Assembly (NCBI GenBank): GCA_003956705.1
Contig: QZCP01000258.1
Span: 1 to 64,000, forward strand
Source: Brevipalpus yothersi
Lineage: Eukaryota; Arthropoda; Arachnida; Trombidiformes; Tenuipalpidae
Direction: 5' to 3'
DNA: 64,000 nt
The notes beneath the pieces are model-generated. The model saw only the letters and a list, made by a program, of their open reading frames with translations, did no database searches and was not told where the DNA came from. Both the position numbers and the translations under genes were made by a program. Below are positions 39,834 through 54,094 of this stretch, one piece after another. Position 1 is the first letter of the stretch, and each line of letters starts with the position of its first letter.

Positions 39834-39882
<49 letters not shown>
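39834..39882. repeat. (GA)n microsatellite
   Basis: About 49 bases of GA repeat. Confidence 0.93.
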
Positions 39883-39884
<2 letters not shown>

Positions 39885-41728
39885 CAGACAGTCCATCTCA
39901 TGAATATGGGTCAAGCAAGTTGCTTCGTATTCTCACTGCCCTCTCTCTCTCACTCATTTTTCTCTTTCTCTTTCTCTCCCTCACTTAATTTCACCTTCTA
40001 ACTGTATTTTGCCTGTTAAGTTGCTTAATTACTAAATTATGCCTCGATTGTGATACTTGAATAAATGAATCGCTGGTAAAGTCCGAGGCCTTGGGAGTAA
40101 ATTAGTCGATCAGGCGATTGATTGAAAGAGAGAGAGAGAGAGAAGAGTATGTTTGTGAGCTGTTAAAATTTAAAAATGATTATCAATTTAGTAAGATATG
40201 TATGTGTATTGGAGATCAATAATTGAGATGCTGTTTTTGATGTGTTTTCATTGATCTCATTGCCATCGAGAAAAAATAACCATATTGTCAGGTAATTTAC
40301 TTATTTTTTTCTTCCCCTCGTCAACGAATGACAACAGCTGATCATGATCATGATCATAATTAATGAACAACTTGGGGTCAGAATGGCTCAAAGTCATACA
40401 TACACACAAATCAATAATTTCCTATTGATCTGAATTTTTAGCGCCTCTTCGACCGAACTATTGATCCATATACATGTACATGTTTCAACTGGTGAACCGA
40501 ATAGAGATTGATTCTTTTCGTTTTTTTTTCTTTCCTTTCTCATTCTCATTGAATTATTATTATTCTCAGTTGATTATCATCAAATGAAAGTAGAGAAGTT
40601 AGTAAGAAAAAAAATTCTCGATGGTCAACGTGATATTGGCCCTATTGATTAGGCTACATACTTAGTCACTCATCCGATTGTTTGACCATTCAAAAGGTAG
40701 ATTGAAAATTGTGTCCAAAAAATTTGAGCTTCTGAATTCTGATTAAAATTTAAACAATCTGTAATAAGTCTCATTATATGAGGTTGCCTTTTAAGTTGAA
40801 TTTTTTTTTCTTCTCTCTTATTGCATTTGTTTGAATATTTTCCATTCTTTGAATATGCACATTCTTACACACATTTTCTTTTTTTTCTCTTGTTCTCATC
40901 ATGATCAATTGTGTTCTTTCGTAACAATATGAACACCAAGATACAAGAAAGAGCGAGAGAGAATTTCGTGGTCACTAGAATAAATCGCATGAATCAATCG
41001 CGAAAGAAATCGAAAGTGACCCAACAAAACATTGGACACAATATGAGCTGGAAAATCTGATACATAATCTGAATACCAATACATAAAGTTTATATATTTA
41101 TACAGACTAAGTTTCTCTCTTTTCCCGCGCTTTGCATTATGGTGTTTATCTTTTGGTAGGCCCAAAAAATGTTACTTTTGAATCATCCGGATCAGATCAA
41201 TTGGATCACCCTTTTTCGTTATGTACCTTCTTGTAGGCTCTAAATTCAAACTCTTTCATCAACTTTACCTTTTCTATCTCTTTCTTACAGCGTTATCACT
41301 TCAAGTGGTCAGTTTACTCAATCAAACGAAACAAGAGATCAAATTCACAGAAGTAACGGTAGTAGTGACGTTAGTAGTTATAGTAGTAGCCAGGCTTCAG
41401 TGGTCACTTTGGCCTCCTCTTGTGCCTACGATTGGGCAGCGTTTATTTGTTCATATCAAATCTCTCTTCCTTCCTTCCTTCCTGCTATACAAAGTATTGA
41501 TGGAAGAATAAGATTTATTTGGCTCTCAATTTCATCCACAAAATCAGAGCATAACTTGACCCAAACAAATTTTTCATCTCTTCTTCTTCTTAAATCCGTT
41601 CAATATGTTCACTATGTTGTTCAATATGATGATCCATAAGTAGCTGAGTGCGTTCATCAAGAAACTATACAATCAGAAGAGAAATGAATTGAGAATGTGA
41701 ATTGTTGATGTTCCATTGAGCGGACTTA

Positions 41729-41730
<2 letters not shown>

Positions 41731-41782
<52 letters not shown>

Positions 41783-42088
41783 NNNNNNNNNNNNNNNNNN
41801 NNNNNNNNNNNNNNNNNNNNNNNNNNNNNNNNNNNNNNNNNNNNNNNNNNNNNNNNNNNNNNNNNNNNNNNNNNNNNNNNNNNNNNNNNNNNNNNNNNNN
41901 NNNNNNNNNNNNNNNNNNNNNNNNNNNNNNNNNNNNNNNNNNNNNNNNNNNNNNNNNNNNNNNNNNNNNNNNNNNNNNNNNNNNNNNNNNNNNNNNNNNN
42001 NNNNNNNNNNNNNNNNNNNNNNNNNNNNNNNNNNNNNNNNNNNNNNNNNNNNNNNNNNNNNNNNNNNNNNNNCTCTCTCTCTCTCTCT
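41731..42088. repeat. (CT)n array interrupted by a 290-base assembly gap
   Basis: CT repeat on both sides of an N run at 41783-42072. True length unknown. Confidence 0.95.
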
Positions 42089-44070
42089 TATACAATAAGG
42101 TCAATAATTGTGGAATTCAAAGAGAGAGATAGAAATTGGATTGGACATAAGTGAAAGGGAAGAAGTGAAAGTAAAAGTTGAAGGAAATTTTGTACACTTG
42201 AATTTGGATACATTTTTTTTATCAGGATCCAATATTGGTATAGACCAGTATTGGAAAATGATTCTCCTTCTCTTTTTATTTCTCAATCGATGAAGGAAAA
42301 AATTGTAAATCAAGAACAATATCGAATCATGCATCCACTTTTCGATTGATAGGGTTACAAGTTGATGGTCATTCGTAATTCATCCAAACAAGCAATCAAT
42401 GAGATTTTTTTTTCTTCTCACTTATCTACTCTACTCATAACTCTAATCATGGTGATTTGTAGCTAATAAATGAGATATACAAATAAATCTGAATCAAATC
42501 TGTGATTTTTTTTCTGTTCCCGTTCTGATTGATGATGGGGATTCCCTAGAGCACATATATATTAGGTGAAAGTAAAAATTGGCAAAAAAATGTGCCTCAA
42601 ATACTTGAAATTCATGTCTAATATGAGAGTAAATAAATATTCATCCCAAATAATGACATCTCTTTTTCACTACACACATTTCTCTTTCTCACTGTTCACG
42701 TGCCTCAATATTTTCAATACTGATCAGCGGAAACAGTTCAAAGTTTCAAGATGAAACAGAAATGATAAGGCTATTCGAGATTGATAAAGTTTCCTTTATG
42801 AGTTTGTATATTTCAAACTGATCAGATCTATCACCTTGATTTATCGATTAAGATGGTCGAATTCGTGTTATACATGTGTATTAATGAATAATCATTCGTA
42901 TTGAGCAACCTGTTCAGCGAAAAAAATTTTTTAACTTCTGAATTCTTCCTCTTTAATTATCTGAATATTTTCAACTTGCACCTCAAACTATTTGGAAAAT
43001 TTTGTTTTCTTCGATCCACATTCAATCAAGTGTAACTCTTTAAAATCTGATCAAAATTATTGTCACCGAATTTACCCATCGATTCCATCAGATTTGAACT
43101 TTATACCCAGAAAAACATCCTCATCCAGATGAACATTTTTTATCAAATTTTTTTCTCTCTCTCTTTCTTCCATATAAAAAGTCATCAGTTTCTCTGATCA
43201 TAATCATATCTCCTCAAGGCTTTTAATAACTCACAACAGACATGAAGAAATGTTCATCAATATTGGTGATGAAAGTTTAAAAAATTTTTGTTTCAACATA
43301 TCTAATCAGATCAAAAAAGAGAGAGAGAATAGAGATTTGGCAATTCTAGCTGATCAGAGCTATATCGCCTTACTCATACACAAATGATATCTAGAGGTGA
43401 TCAAAAAAATCTTGACCATCTTTATACATTGAGAATACATACTCTTGACCATAATAATAATAATATATGACAACAAATCGACGTTTGAATGTCATCGCTT
43501 GTATGTACAAGCAAAATCGATGCTCGATATCACTGATCAATATCGGAAAATACTCAATCATGCACACTCATATTATTGAGAGATTAGAATATGAGAAAGT
43601 GAGAAAGAATGGTGTTTGGTTAGTGTGTACAGCATGCTGTGATTTTGATTCACAGATTGCGATGACCATCGAGTGAGGAGAGAGAGAGAGGAAAAAATTA
43701 AGACTCCAAAGTGAGAGGTGCCAATCTTGACAGGAGGACAAAAAGTGGTAATTTCTGATCGTGCTAAGCAAACACATTCAATAAGAGAGAGCAATTTTGA
43801 TGGCCGAGTCCAGTTGTAATGTATATATTGCAATACACACCGTAATATTGTGTGCATATTGAGCTGCTATGGCGATCTTTAATTTTGATTCCTTGTTCAA
43901 TATCGCTTTAATTATTGATCGAACTCAATTAATCAGACCACTGTCGATGCTTGTGATTGGCCTGGAGAGAGACGATATAAGGGAGAAAAATGAAAGATGG
44001 TGAAGATCACGGTAAACATGGTTGAGCCGATAATGAACGTGAAATCGGCCGTGTCCTCCGATGGCCACTT

Positions 44071-44086
44071 CGAGAAAGAGAGAGAA

Positions 44087-44165
<79 letters not shown>
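44071..44165. repeat. (GA)n microsatellite with AAAG interruptions
   Basis: About 95 bases of GA repeat with scattered GAAAGA interruptions, next to a GC-richer islet at 43996-44076. Confidence 0.93.
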
Positions 44166-44166
<1 letters not shown>

Positions 44167-44865
44167 TGTTTGCTGTCCGATCATTTGCCGACGGCCAATA
44201 CAAGTGAAGTGATCCTCATACACACACATACACACATATCAGATTAATTTTCATATTTCGATTTGATATATGTAATGTTTTCATCTTGAAATCGCGCGTC
44301 AAGTGATGAGGATAGGAGAGCAGATAGAGATAGAGAAAAAAGTCGATCATCGGAACTGATGATTGAGATCGAAAAACTTATCGAAAAGAGAGAGAGAGAG
44401 AGAGAGAGAGAAAGTGAATGTTGACGATAATCGGCTCAGCTGGTGAGATGCTCTCTCTCTCTCTCTCTCTCTTCGTCAAGCATGGCCACAAGTCAACAAC
44501 ATGTGAAGTCGACAGTAACGATGGTTGATCAAGGAAATGGTAATCTTCTATATCCGATTGGCTTTCGTCTTTCTTGGCTTGGTGACTTGGACTAAATGTA
44601 ATCACACAAGAATCAATTTTGGCCGCATTGGCGAATCGAGACCAATTGAGTTAACTAAATTAAGGGTGAAATTGACCTCATATTTTCGCTCCACGATGAT
44701 GAAAAGTGTAAGTGTGAATGTGTATATGATCATATCAGATCAGATCAGATTGAATCTGATCAGAGGGAGAGAGAGAAAGAGAAAGAGAAAGAGAGGAGAA
44801 TGTGATCTTTTACCCAGTAGATAGAATAAACTGGACATGAAGCAGTAGACTTCTCATTTCATTTA

Positions 44866-44906
<41 letters not shown>

Positions 44907-46724
44907 TCCATCATCAACTGTTGGCACGTTTACCTGGAAACATTTTTCCAATTACGATTATCATTATCACCAAAAGTAAGAGTAAAAAAGTGAATATCAC
45001 ACCTCGGAAGTGTATTCGATCTGGTAGCTGATTCAATTGAGCCTCTCCATACACACATATACACACACTATCATCCAACGCACGGTCCATCGGACGTCCC
45101 ATACGTTATTCGAATTTCGTTCCCTCGGCTGCTGGGACCATCCGGTTCATTGGAAAAGGGGGAAAAGAATGAAAAGGTAGAGATGTAGAGATATATACAA
45201 AAGTGAGAAAGAGATAGAGAAGAATGTTACAAAAATTTTGAAACTCATACTTCATGATCATTTCCGTAATTTGTAAAATGATTGGACTGGACTGGACTCG
45301 GAAATGGACGGCCTGAGAGAAGTGTGCGCGTAAGTGTGGTTGCAGTTAAATAGTGGACTAGTCAAGCGTTTAAGGTTGAATCAGTCGGAAAAAAAGAAGT
45401 TATCATGATGATGATCATGATGATGATGTTAAATGGATAAAAAATTGGAGTGTAAATTTGAGGTTAAATAATGTCTTAAATACTGGGTATTCAAATTCAT
45501 TTTTGCATGGCATTCATATACTCATAATATTCATTACCAAACATGATATGAATGATCTATTGAGAAAAATTAAGTGAGCATGTGATTTTTTGATTCTCAA
45601 TTCGATGCAATATAATACACGTATTTCAACAGACTCACATACACACATACCTTGCTTGTATATATTTGAAGAATGCGGAATATCATCTTCTTCCTTGTCT
45701 ATTTTATGCCTATCATGACATTCGGCCTTTCAGGATCATTATCAAGCCATTTCAAACTTTGTCCTTCATATTCCAACTAGTGAGATTGAAATTTTTCTTT
45801 CACTACTCTCTTTCTCTTCTCAGTGACTATATTTTCTTCATCCATTTCAATCCGTTAATTCATGATAAGGAAGAAAGTTAAATCGTTCCACAATAGTCCA
45901 TAAGTGAACGAATGGACAAGTGGAAAGAAGGTGTCCACATCAGGTGTGTGTGTATGTGTATGTGTGTGTATGATTGTCTTTATCATGAAAAATTCAAGTG
46001 GAATGTTGAATAAGTTGGCCCAATTGAAATGAATGAATGAAAAAAAGAATCTTATTCTAAAATGAATGAATTAATTTTCACGGTAACAAAGTGTGTATAT
46101 ATATGTGTGTGTTCCCCATACCAATGAATATATGTATGTGTAAGTATGTAAGTGCGCTTTGCTCGATTGTCAAAAATTCATCAAAAATCATCCCGAATCA
46201 AACAATGGTCCAAACCGATACGTCGGACTGTGGTCACTCACCATGCCATAAAACTCGTTCTGGCCGAAAAGATTTTTCTACTGACCAACAAGTATTCTAA
46301 GTGACCGTAGCAGTCTGTCCAGTTGGTATCCAGTTGCATACACCTTTACTCTATACTACAGAATGTTTTTCTCTCTCACTCAAGTCCTCGCTTTCATTTT
46401 TAAAATTACTTTATAATGGAATGTTTGTATATTAATCGTCTATATATCCAAATTCATCTCATACACAATACTGAATGGAAATATTTCACTCGATCGAAAG
46501 TAAGTGAGAAAGAGAGAGAGAGAGAGAGAAATCGAGACTATAACGGAGCAACAGTTGTCTCTCTCTTTTTCGATTCATGATAGAGTATGAAAAATTTTTC
46601 GTCTGGTCTATGAAAGGATGCAAAATATGTGTTTATTGAATATGAAATGTGATGTCTGTTCATCTGCATTGATGGAGGTTAATTTTTGATGATCAAATCA
46701 GGTCAAATATCATTGACAGTGACG

Positions 46725-46741
46725 GTGGTCAAGTTGACCAC
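46725..46741. promoter_or_regulatory. Perfect 17-base palindrome of GGTCAA half-sites
   Basis: Arms of 8 bases (GTGGTCAA / TTGACCAC) around one base, with more GGTCAA copies at 46701-46706 and 46742-46747. GGTCA is the core half-site of many nuclear receptors. No nearby gene is known, so a regulatory role is inference. Confidence 0.3.
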
Positions 46742-47043
46742 GGTCAACCGACAAACTTTAACAAATAGCGTTAACATAACGGTAGTACAGAGTAGTACAG
46801 TTTAGTAGTGGTAGCGATGATAGTAGGCACAAGTGGACTTAGATGTTGGCCTGAGTGTGTAGCGTGCTTATTCATTTAACAATCAAGTTCACACTTTCAC
46901 TTTCACTGAAGACTGATTTATTTGAATCCTCTTTCTTCTATCTCTCTTTTCAAGGGGCGCTAAAATACAAATTTTAGCCAATTCAATAGACATGTACCAC
47001 ACGAACATGTTTCACGGCTAAAAAGTGGTCTCAAGAGTTAGAG

Positions 47044-47078
<35 letters not shown>

Positions 47079-47187
47079 ATTCGAAATCTTTTTTCCATAC
47101 ATCACAAAATCGTCCCCGTGTTTGAATTCTTAATAGTAATAATCGTCTAAATTGTTTAGCTAATCGTTTAACTTTTTCTTTTTCTTA

Positions 47188-47190
<3 letters not shown>

Positions 47191-47238
<48 letters not shown>
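47191..47238. repeat. (CT)n microsatellite
   Basis: About 48 bases of CT repeat. Confidence 0.93.
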
Positions 47239-47241
<3 letters not shown>

Positions 47242-47473
47242 GCTAACATTTGCTTTTCGCAAAATTTAGCATTCAGGACTGGTGATTGTTGATCCTTTTG
47301 TTGTCCGGTATAATTCAATGAGTGGAAAGTGAGAGTTTGTGTGTATGGTCAGTAGTCGATGACCAAAAGGCCAGCGAATCTCGTGTGTGTGTGTGTGTTC
47401 ACATTGGCTTCACATACACACAAAACCACATACAATTGAGGTGTAAACACAATCAAGTTGTATCAAATGATTT

Positions 47474-47511
<38 letters not shown>

Positions 47512-49228
47512 AAACCGAGTGAAGAGAATAATGGACTATAATAGTGGCCAAAAAGGCCGATACAAGGCATTTTCGTTTATTCATAAATTATAATAATATC
47601 GAAGCGAAACACCCGTAAGGCTGACCCCAAAGAGGTAATATGATAGTGTGTATTTAAGATGATCAGACTCAATACTACATCAACTACTAGAACTAGAACC
47701 TTTAACAATCGTAAGAAGCATGAATTTTTCGGTCTCATGATAATGGATTGATAAGTGTGACCATCACACCGAAAACTTGGCTCCAATCATCACTGGATGA
47801 TCATCATCGGAAGGTTGAAGTAATTTTAATTTTTTTTTCTTCTGCACATACACCTTATTTTGCCTCACCATGTTCGCCATCAAGTCTACTCTAGATCGCT
47901 GGCCCGTGTTCCATGTACCATGTACAAATAAGTATATTAAATTATTTTGCTACTACAACTAATACTACTATTGACATCATTACAATGGACACACAGTGAA
48001 GGTGGCCTATTGAAAGTCTATCATCATCGGTGATATGAAGAAAGATTGGAATTCTGAGCATTTCCTTATCCTTCAATTTTCTCCCTCTCTTACTCTCTTT
48101 TCAACATCATATACTCTTTATTGCTTTTTTCAGTCCAAAATCAACTCAATAATCAACTTCCGAGAGTAACTTTTGATCAAGTCAAGACTAAATAGTTTTT
48201 CTTTCCATCAATCCAGCTACTATATGTGATGATTTGCAATGGCCATCAAGCTGGGCATCTGGTTTCATGAATGAAAATTGTTTCCCTTGATAAATAAATC
48301 ACATTGCAATAGTGTTAGGGAAAATTTTCAATGGTTATGTTCTTGAATTTTGGGTGAAATTATTATTCAAATCTAAAATTCGATTTTCTGATCACAGGTA
48401 CAGAATATACACACAATTCTGATGAATAAAGGCCATCATGAAGTGAGTGAAAGGGAGAGATTTAAGATTTATACTCGATCACAATCTGAGCTTCCACATT
48501 GTTAATACGTTCACGTGTTGTAATCAGCTTGTTCATTTATCCACTCATATCACAACACCGTGGTCAGCCATTGTGGATGATATGAAAAGAATTTCGGACA
48601 AGAGAATAATAGAATGAAAGAAGTATCAAAGAAGAGGGAAGAAAATTACTCTCACCTTCTAAACACTTTTTCTTCCTCTAATTTTCCTGCTGAAAACATG
48701 AATCCAATCGAAAATGTGATATACAGTAATTCATCATCTCTAATTAATGATCGTTCTTTTTCAGAATCATTGGCTAAGAATTTTGTGTTTATAAGTGTCG
48801 AAAATTACAGATTTTGAGCGAAAAATTTGAAGAAAGGAATAATTGCCTGACAAAATTCTTATTAAGAATCTTGGGGAATACAATAAAATGAAGAGATTGT
48901 TCATATGCCTCAGTTATGATGGTCATGGGTTTCGAAAATATGATACAAAATCACTTTCACCAAAAGATGTTTCTGAAAGATGCCCAGATTTGTAGAGGAA
49001 ATAAAACTCTCTCTTCATAAGCAGATGGGAAGAATTTCAAAATTTTTTCATCTCCAATACTGTCGATTGTCAATTCAGAAAGCAATTGTGATCACTTAAG
49101 AGAAGAGTTAATTTGGCACTTTGAAGCACCCACCTTCTAGCCCACTCATCTGAATTTTTTCAATCCTTTTTCTTCTTGTTCAAATGAAGAGTATCTGTAG
49201 GAATGAATTCATTTCAATTCATTGATAA

Positions 49229-49230
<2 letters not shown>

Positions 49231-49290
<60 letters not shown>
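49231..49290. repeat. (GA)n microsatellite
   Basis: About 60 bases of pure GA repeat. Confidence 0.95.
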
Positions 49291-49296
<6 letters not shown>

Positions 49297-50072
49297 TAAA
49301 GCTTGATGAACACCAATAGAATAACGGTTAATAATGATTTAGGCTTATAGAAATTTTTTTTTCTTCTTTCTCCATTGTGTAAGTGGACATCTATTTTCCA
49401 AATTTTTGATAGTAATGCTCAATATATATACATACATGCATACTTCTAATCCATTTTTGAGATAATACAATAATAATATATGATGTGAATTGGACAAAAA
49501 TTGGATTGACTTCAATAAAGAGGAAAAAAAGTATGTGATATAGTGAATGTCCACTAGCTTGAAAGCGATTCACTTTCTCTTTCTCTTACGTACATATATA
49601 CAGGACTGATCACCTCTTGTTGATTGCTAGTCGCTTTGATGATTGAATGGACCTACCATTTGATTACATTTTTGAGGCTCCAATATCAGGCCAAAAAGTA
49701 GCTAAAAGGTAAAAGTTGTTCCCTTATTTTCGAGTGTGTATATGTGTGTATATCACTATGTTACGGCTAAAGTTCAAAGTTATTGAAGTCATCAGTTATC
49801 AATCGTCAAAGTCCACTAAAATATGATATGAGTCGCTTTATATTGATGTTTTCATATCAATCGGACTGTATCGGTCAGTGAAATAAAGTTTTCTTTTTCT
49901 AAGATAGATAAAGTTTGCCCAGCAATCGATAATCATTCACACCATCAGCATCAAAAGACCCAAGTGATCGATACATTTTTTGAAAAAATTTTTTTCACTT
50001 TCGTCATCCAAATCATTTTTGATTTCTCTTTCTATCTTCATCAAATGAAACTGTTTCTCAAAAAAAGAGTAA

Positions 50073-50077
<5 letters not shown>

Positions 50078-50170
<93 letters not shown>

Positions 50171-50180
50171 GAGAGAGAGA
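50078..50180. repeat. (GA)n microsatellite
   Basis: About 103 bases of GA repeat with one GGGA interruption; the longest ungapped array in the window. Confidence 0.95.
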
Positions 50181-52080
50181 AAGTTTCAAGTAAAAAATGT
50201 GTATTGATCACCATCAGTGATCACCGTTAATTACTTGACCACTATCAATAATATTTGGTAAGTGAGGTGAGGGAAAATTTTTGGAGAGAGATAGAATATA
50301 GAAGGTATACAGACAATTTCAATAACAAAAATAATAACAGCTCAAGTGTTTGCATAAATTAAGAAGAAAATATTTTCTCTCTCTTTCTCTCTTTCTCTTC
50401 CTTCATCATCATTCAATAGTGAGCCTAGAAAAGAGATTGGCTTGGTGATCTTGATCGTCAGGACGATTTAGTTTCTAGCGAAACGTAATTATTTTCATTT
50501 GAATGTATGTATATATATACATATTTTAATGTTCATACAAACTTACAAAAGTAATCGCAAATGGATCAGAACCCTTGAAATTTTTGTTTCTATCTCTCTT
50601 TATCACTTTGGGACCCTATGAATGGCAGCATCTCACACATTTTCCATCATGTTCAATCACACACACACACATTCACATCATACATTTCACAATTCAATAT
50701 CGTTTATCATTTCAACTGGTAAGGTTACAGGGTAATTATAAGGCATACAGGAATGGTGAGGTATTAGCGATCAGCAATTTGTAAGCTTATTGAAAACACA
50801 CACTCTTTACTGGCTTACTGATGGGAAACAAGAGTAAATAAAATGTATACCCTGGAGGTATAATTCATACATATATATATACACACATCCACCCTTCTTT
50901 TCATCGCTATTTAGTTGATCTTAAATCATGTACCATCTTCCTTAGCCAGATAAAATCTAATATCTAACTTAAATATCACTTTTTTCCCATCCCTTTTCTT
51001 TAGCCCACTCCTATACACTTGATTAACATTGATCCTCATCACTTTCGCTTTCCATTTTATGTGGATGTGAATGTGGGTCCACATGATAAAGGGAGAGAGA
51101 ATTTTTTTTCCAATTTCATGTCCTTCATGGAGGGCATAATTTGCTAACATATCTTTTTTTTCCCGCTTATTATTATCAAAACTTTCTCTCCCTTTATCTT
51201 TTACTTTCTATCTTGTATTCCATTCCATTGAAAAGATTTTCATGATGAAGAGCCCAAAAATAAAGTGCCACTAATTTGAAAGCGATATACGTGAGATTGT
51301 TGAAAGTCTAAAAGTGAATTTATCCAAAAAGTTAACAAGATTCTCAGTATAAATATACACGATGCAACATTGTGTTGACAACAGTATTCATATCCACAAG
51401 AGGTGCTTGTCTTAATTCATAATTATTGGACAAATTTGGATCCAGTTTCTGTTTGTGGACACGAATGAGCATCATTCGTTTGTTCTCCTTTCGTTCCGGA
51501 CACCAAAATTGGGATGGAATTAAAATTTGTGGAAAACAATTAAGCAATCAGAGGGAACAACAGTATGCCGAGTAAACAAGAAGACGAATGAAAACAAAAG
51601 GATAAAAATGATCATCTAAAGTTCATTCTTTTGGGTGATACAAAATGGATTGAAGAATATGTTTGCAGGGCGATGAATCACAATGATTTGATTTGATTCT
51701 CGTTTCCCTCTCATCACATCTCATCATATCACGATACTGATCCCAAAAGAGATGGACACAAATTTCCACCAGAAGTTTATCTGTCCTCCAATCTATGAGA
51801 AAATACTTCGATTCAAAGTTTACTGCTCAACTCAATGGCTAACCAGAAGAAGGTATAATTAGGAAATCAATGACTAATTATGCTGACTGATAGGTAATTC
51901 TCTTAGCTCCACCAAAATGATCAAAACTTTTGAATTAGAAAAAAATGAATTCTCTCCATTTTATGAGGCAAATAAATTGAATTTATTTATATATACATTT
52001 AATTCGAGTAATCAGTAACATTAATTTCGATGAGCTTAATTATTTTGTAAACTTTTGTAAAAATATTCTCACTTTTCCCA

Positions 52081-53105
52081 TTAAATACGCCTTATTAAAA
52101 GTAAATCGACAGTATCTTTGGGATCATAGATATATTCTGTACTCGTTTTGTCAACAAAAATAGCTCTGAATTGATAACGATTTTTATTACCATTATCTCC
52201 CTGTGAATATCTATCCCCTGAGATATTATAAATTTGATTTTCAATAGTTTTACGAATATTTTCACCGCGTGATTGTTGTTCTGCGAGGGTTTCCTTAAAA
52301 AGGCCTCTTCTCTGGCGTACCTCTGGATGATAGTCATCATATTTTTGCTCCAATTTCCATAGAGATTGATCGAACGATTCAGATGGTATGAAGAACAAAG
52401 CACCACTGGGTAATAGAATGGTCACTATTTGTTTGATAATTGGTTGTTCCTGAGCTATAATATCGTTGATGTCTTTCTCAAAATCATAGCTAGTGATACC
52501 TAAAAGATACGCTTGTTTTTTTACAAGCTCTGATAAATCTTCCCTACAAATTGGGGAAAACGCACGCAAAGATTTATTTGTTTCCCTTACGAAATTTTTA
52601 ATTTGCCTTGACAGATCAAATATATTAGCTCTCTGGGTTTTGTTTGCCTCAGAGAGCTGCTTATATTTGCTAGCAATATCTTGAGCTTGTTTTTCGACAC
52701 CTTTTTTCATTAAATTACCAAAATCGAACAGTCTATCACGAAATTGAATCAATTCATTGAGTAAATTCAGGGCATCCTTTGTTATTCTATCATCATGTCC
52801 TGGTCTATCGTATACTTGTCTATTGAATGATGCCAATCTTTCTCTGTAATTACAATCAACATGTGTTATAATTTACACTCCTCGATATCAAATAAGATGG
52901 ACCCAAAATTGGAAAATTGTGCCCAATATACTCACAGAACCGAAACGTAAGCAAAACCGAGAAGAGCTATCATCAATAGTGATATGAGAAAAAGTATTAT
53001 CAATACGATGGCCAATAAATTTGCAGGAACCAATTTTCCATCCCTTCTTCTCAATATTCTTATCACCTTAGATTCAAGGGTACTTCCGAGTACACTCTCC
53101 ATCAT
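52081..53105 (-). CDS. Type II single-pass membrane protein of unknown family, paralogue A
   Basis: I do not recognise the family. Two exons, 53105-52936 and 52843-52081, joined in phase 2; 310 residues. A short basic cytoplasmic head (MMESVLGSTLESKVIRILRR) precedes one long hydrophobic helix (about residues 30-57, LLAIVLIILFLISLLMIALLG) and then a block ERLASFNRQVYDRPGHDD. Positive charges before the helix predict an extracellular C-terminus. The remainder is helical and charged, with coiled-coil-like stretches, only two or so cysteines, and ends with YIYDPKDTVDLLLIRRI. A paralogue lies at 57555-58583 with the same exon structure. Neither resembles an enzyme or receptor that I know. Confidence 0.85.
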
Positions 53106-54094
53106 TCATCATTATATTCACGTTTACTTCATCAATTAATTAGATTGATAGAAGATAATACGATATATAATTTGCGTTAATACAATATCAGTTGGTGCAA
53201 TCGATTTTGTACAGGATTATTAGGGATTATAAATGTTGAAAAATTCAAATTGATGAGAGAAAGTGAAAGTGAAAGGAATGAAGATTAGAGAAGTATTTAA
53301 TCGCATATCAACACTTTTTTTTGATTCACTGATATGAAATGAAATGATTTGAGTAAGAAAAGAGTATTTAAAAGTATAAAAGTTAAACGTTGATGAAAAA
53401 ATATTTGCAACTTAAATGAATTGGATACATTTTTTATCCGATTTTTTGTTCAATTTTTTTCGTTCATATTATTTTGAGGGAGAAATGAAAAATGAAAAAT
53501 TTTTATACACTTTTTTATCCATTCTCACGATCACCCAACAGTTCATATTTTTTTCTTCTTATTTCGATGTATGGCGGTGATTTTATCTTGAAAAAATATA
53601 TATATTGTACCATCTTAACTATCAGTGTAAACATCGGTAAATCTGATAGATTTATATTCTAACATTTCGCAAGATGATATGAGATAAAAAAAATTTTTTT
53701 GACCTCAAGCTAAAAAAATTGAGATACACTTTTTTGCTGATACACACAGTCCAGTCTAGTTCATGAACACAATAGTTATACCAAACAATGTATCGAAATG
53801 TTTTTTGTTGATCACAATCTTAGTCCAATATAAATGCAGATCAACCCAAGTGAGGTAGACAGTGTTGCCAACGATTTTAGATGATGATTATTACCACAAT
53901 CTTTTGCCTTGAAAAGTAGGGAAACAATAGTTACATTACATCTATTCTTCACTGGAATCGTTGATCGTTGAGCTTCTCTCAACCCATTACAGTTCCATTA
54001 CAGTGTAGATGATTGAATCGGAAGTTAAGCTCTAGGGGAATACCGATCAAGCTTGCTCGATTAAATGCTGAAATCTGTTTCTCCTAAAAAATCT
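53106..54094. other. Intergenic, upstream of membrane paralogue A
   Basis: AT-rich with no supported exon. It is the space between two minus-strand genes. Confidence 0.55.

Larger units (their letters stand above)
39364..52080. other. 12.7-kb gene-poor region
   Basis: No gene I can assemble. It is dense in CT/GA arrays (39834, 41731, 44071, 44385, 44871, 47191, 47475, 49231, 50078) and holds one assembly gap. Around 43.99-45.17 kb there are GC-richer, coding-looking islets on uncertain strand, including a frame at 45102-44914 (minus) with one membrane segment (GVIFTFLLLLLVIMIIVIG) that meets a CAG|GTAAAC donor. They may be exons of an unresolved gene or transcribed noncoding sequence. Confidence 0.5.

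Noticed and set aside
53985..54060. GGAAGTTAAGCTC block reminiscent of 5S rRNA
   Set aside because: Only about a dozen bases resemble 5S rRNA; the flanks and internal promoter boxes do not fit.
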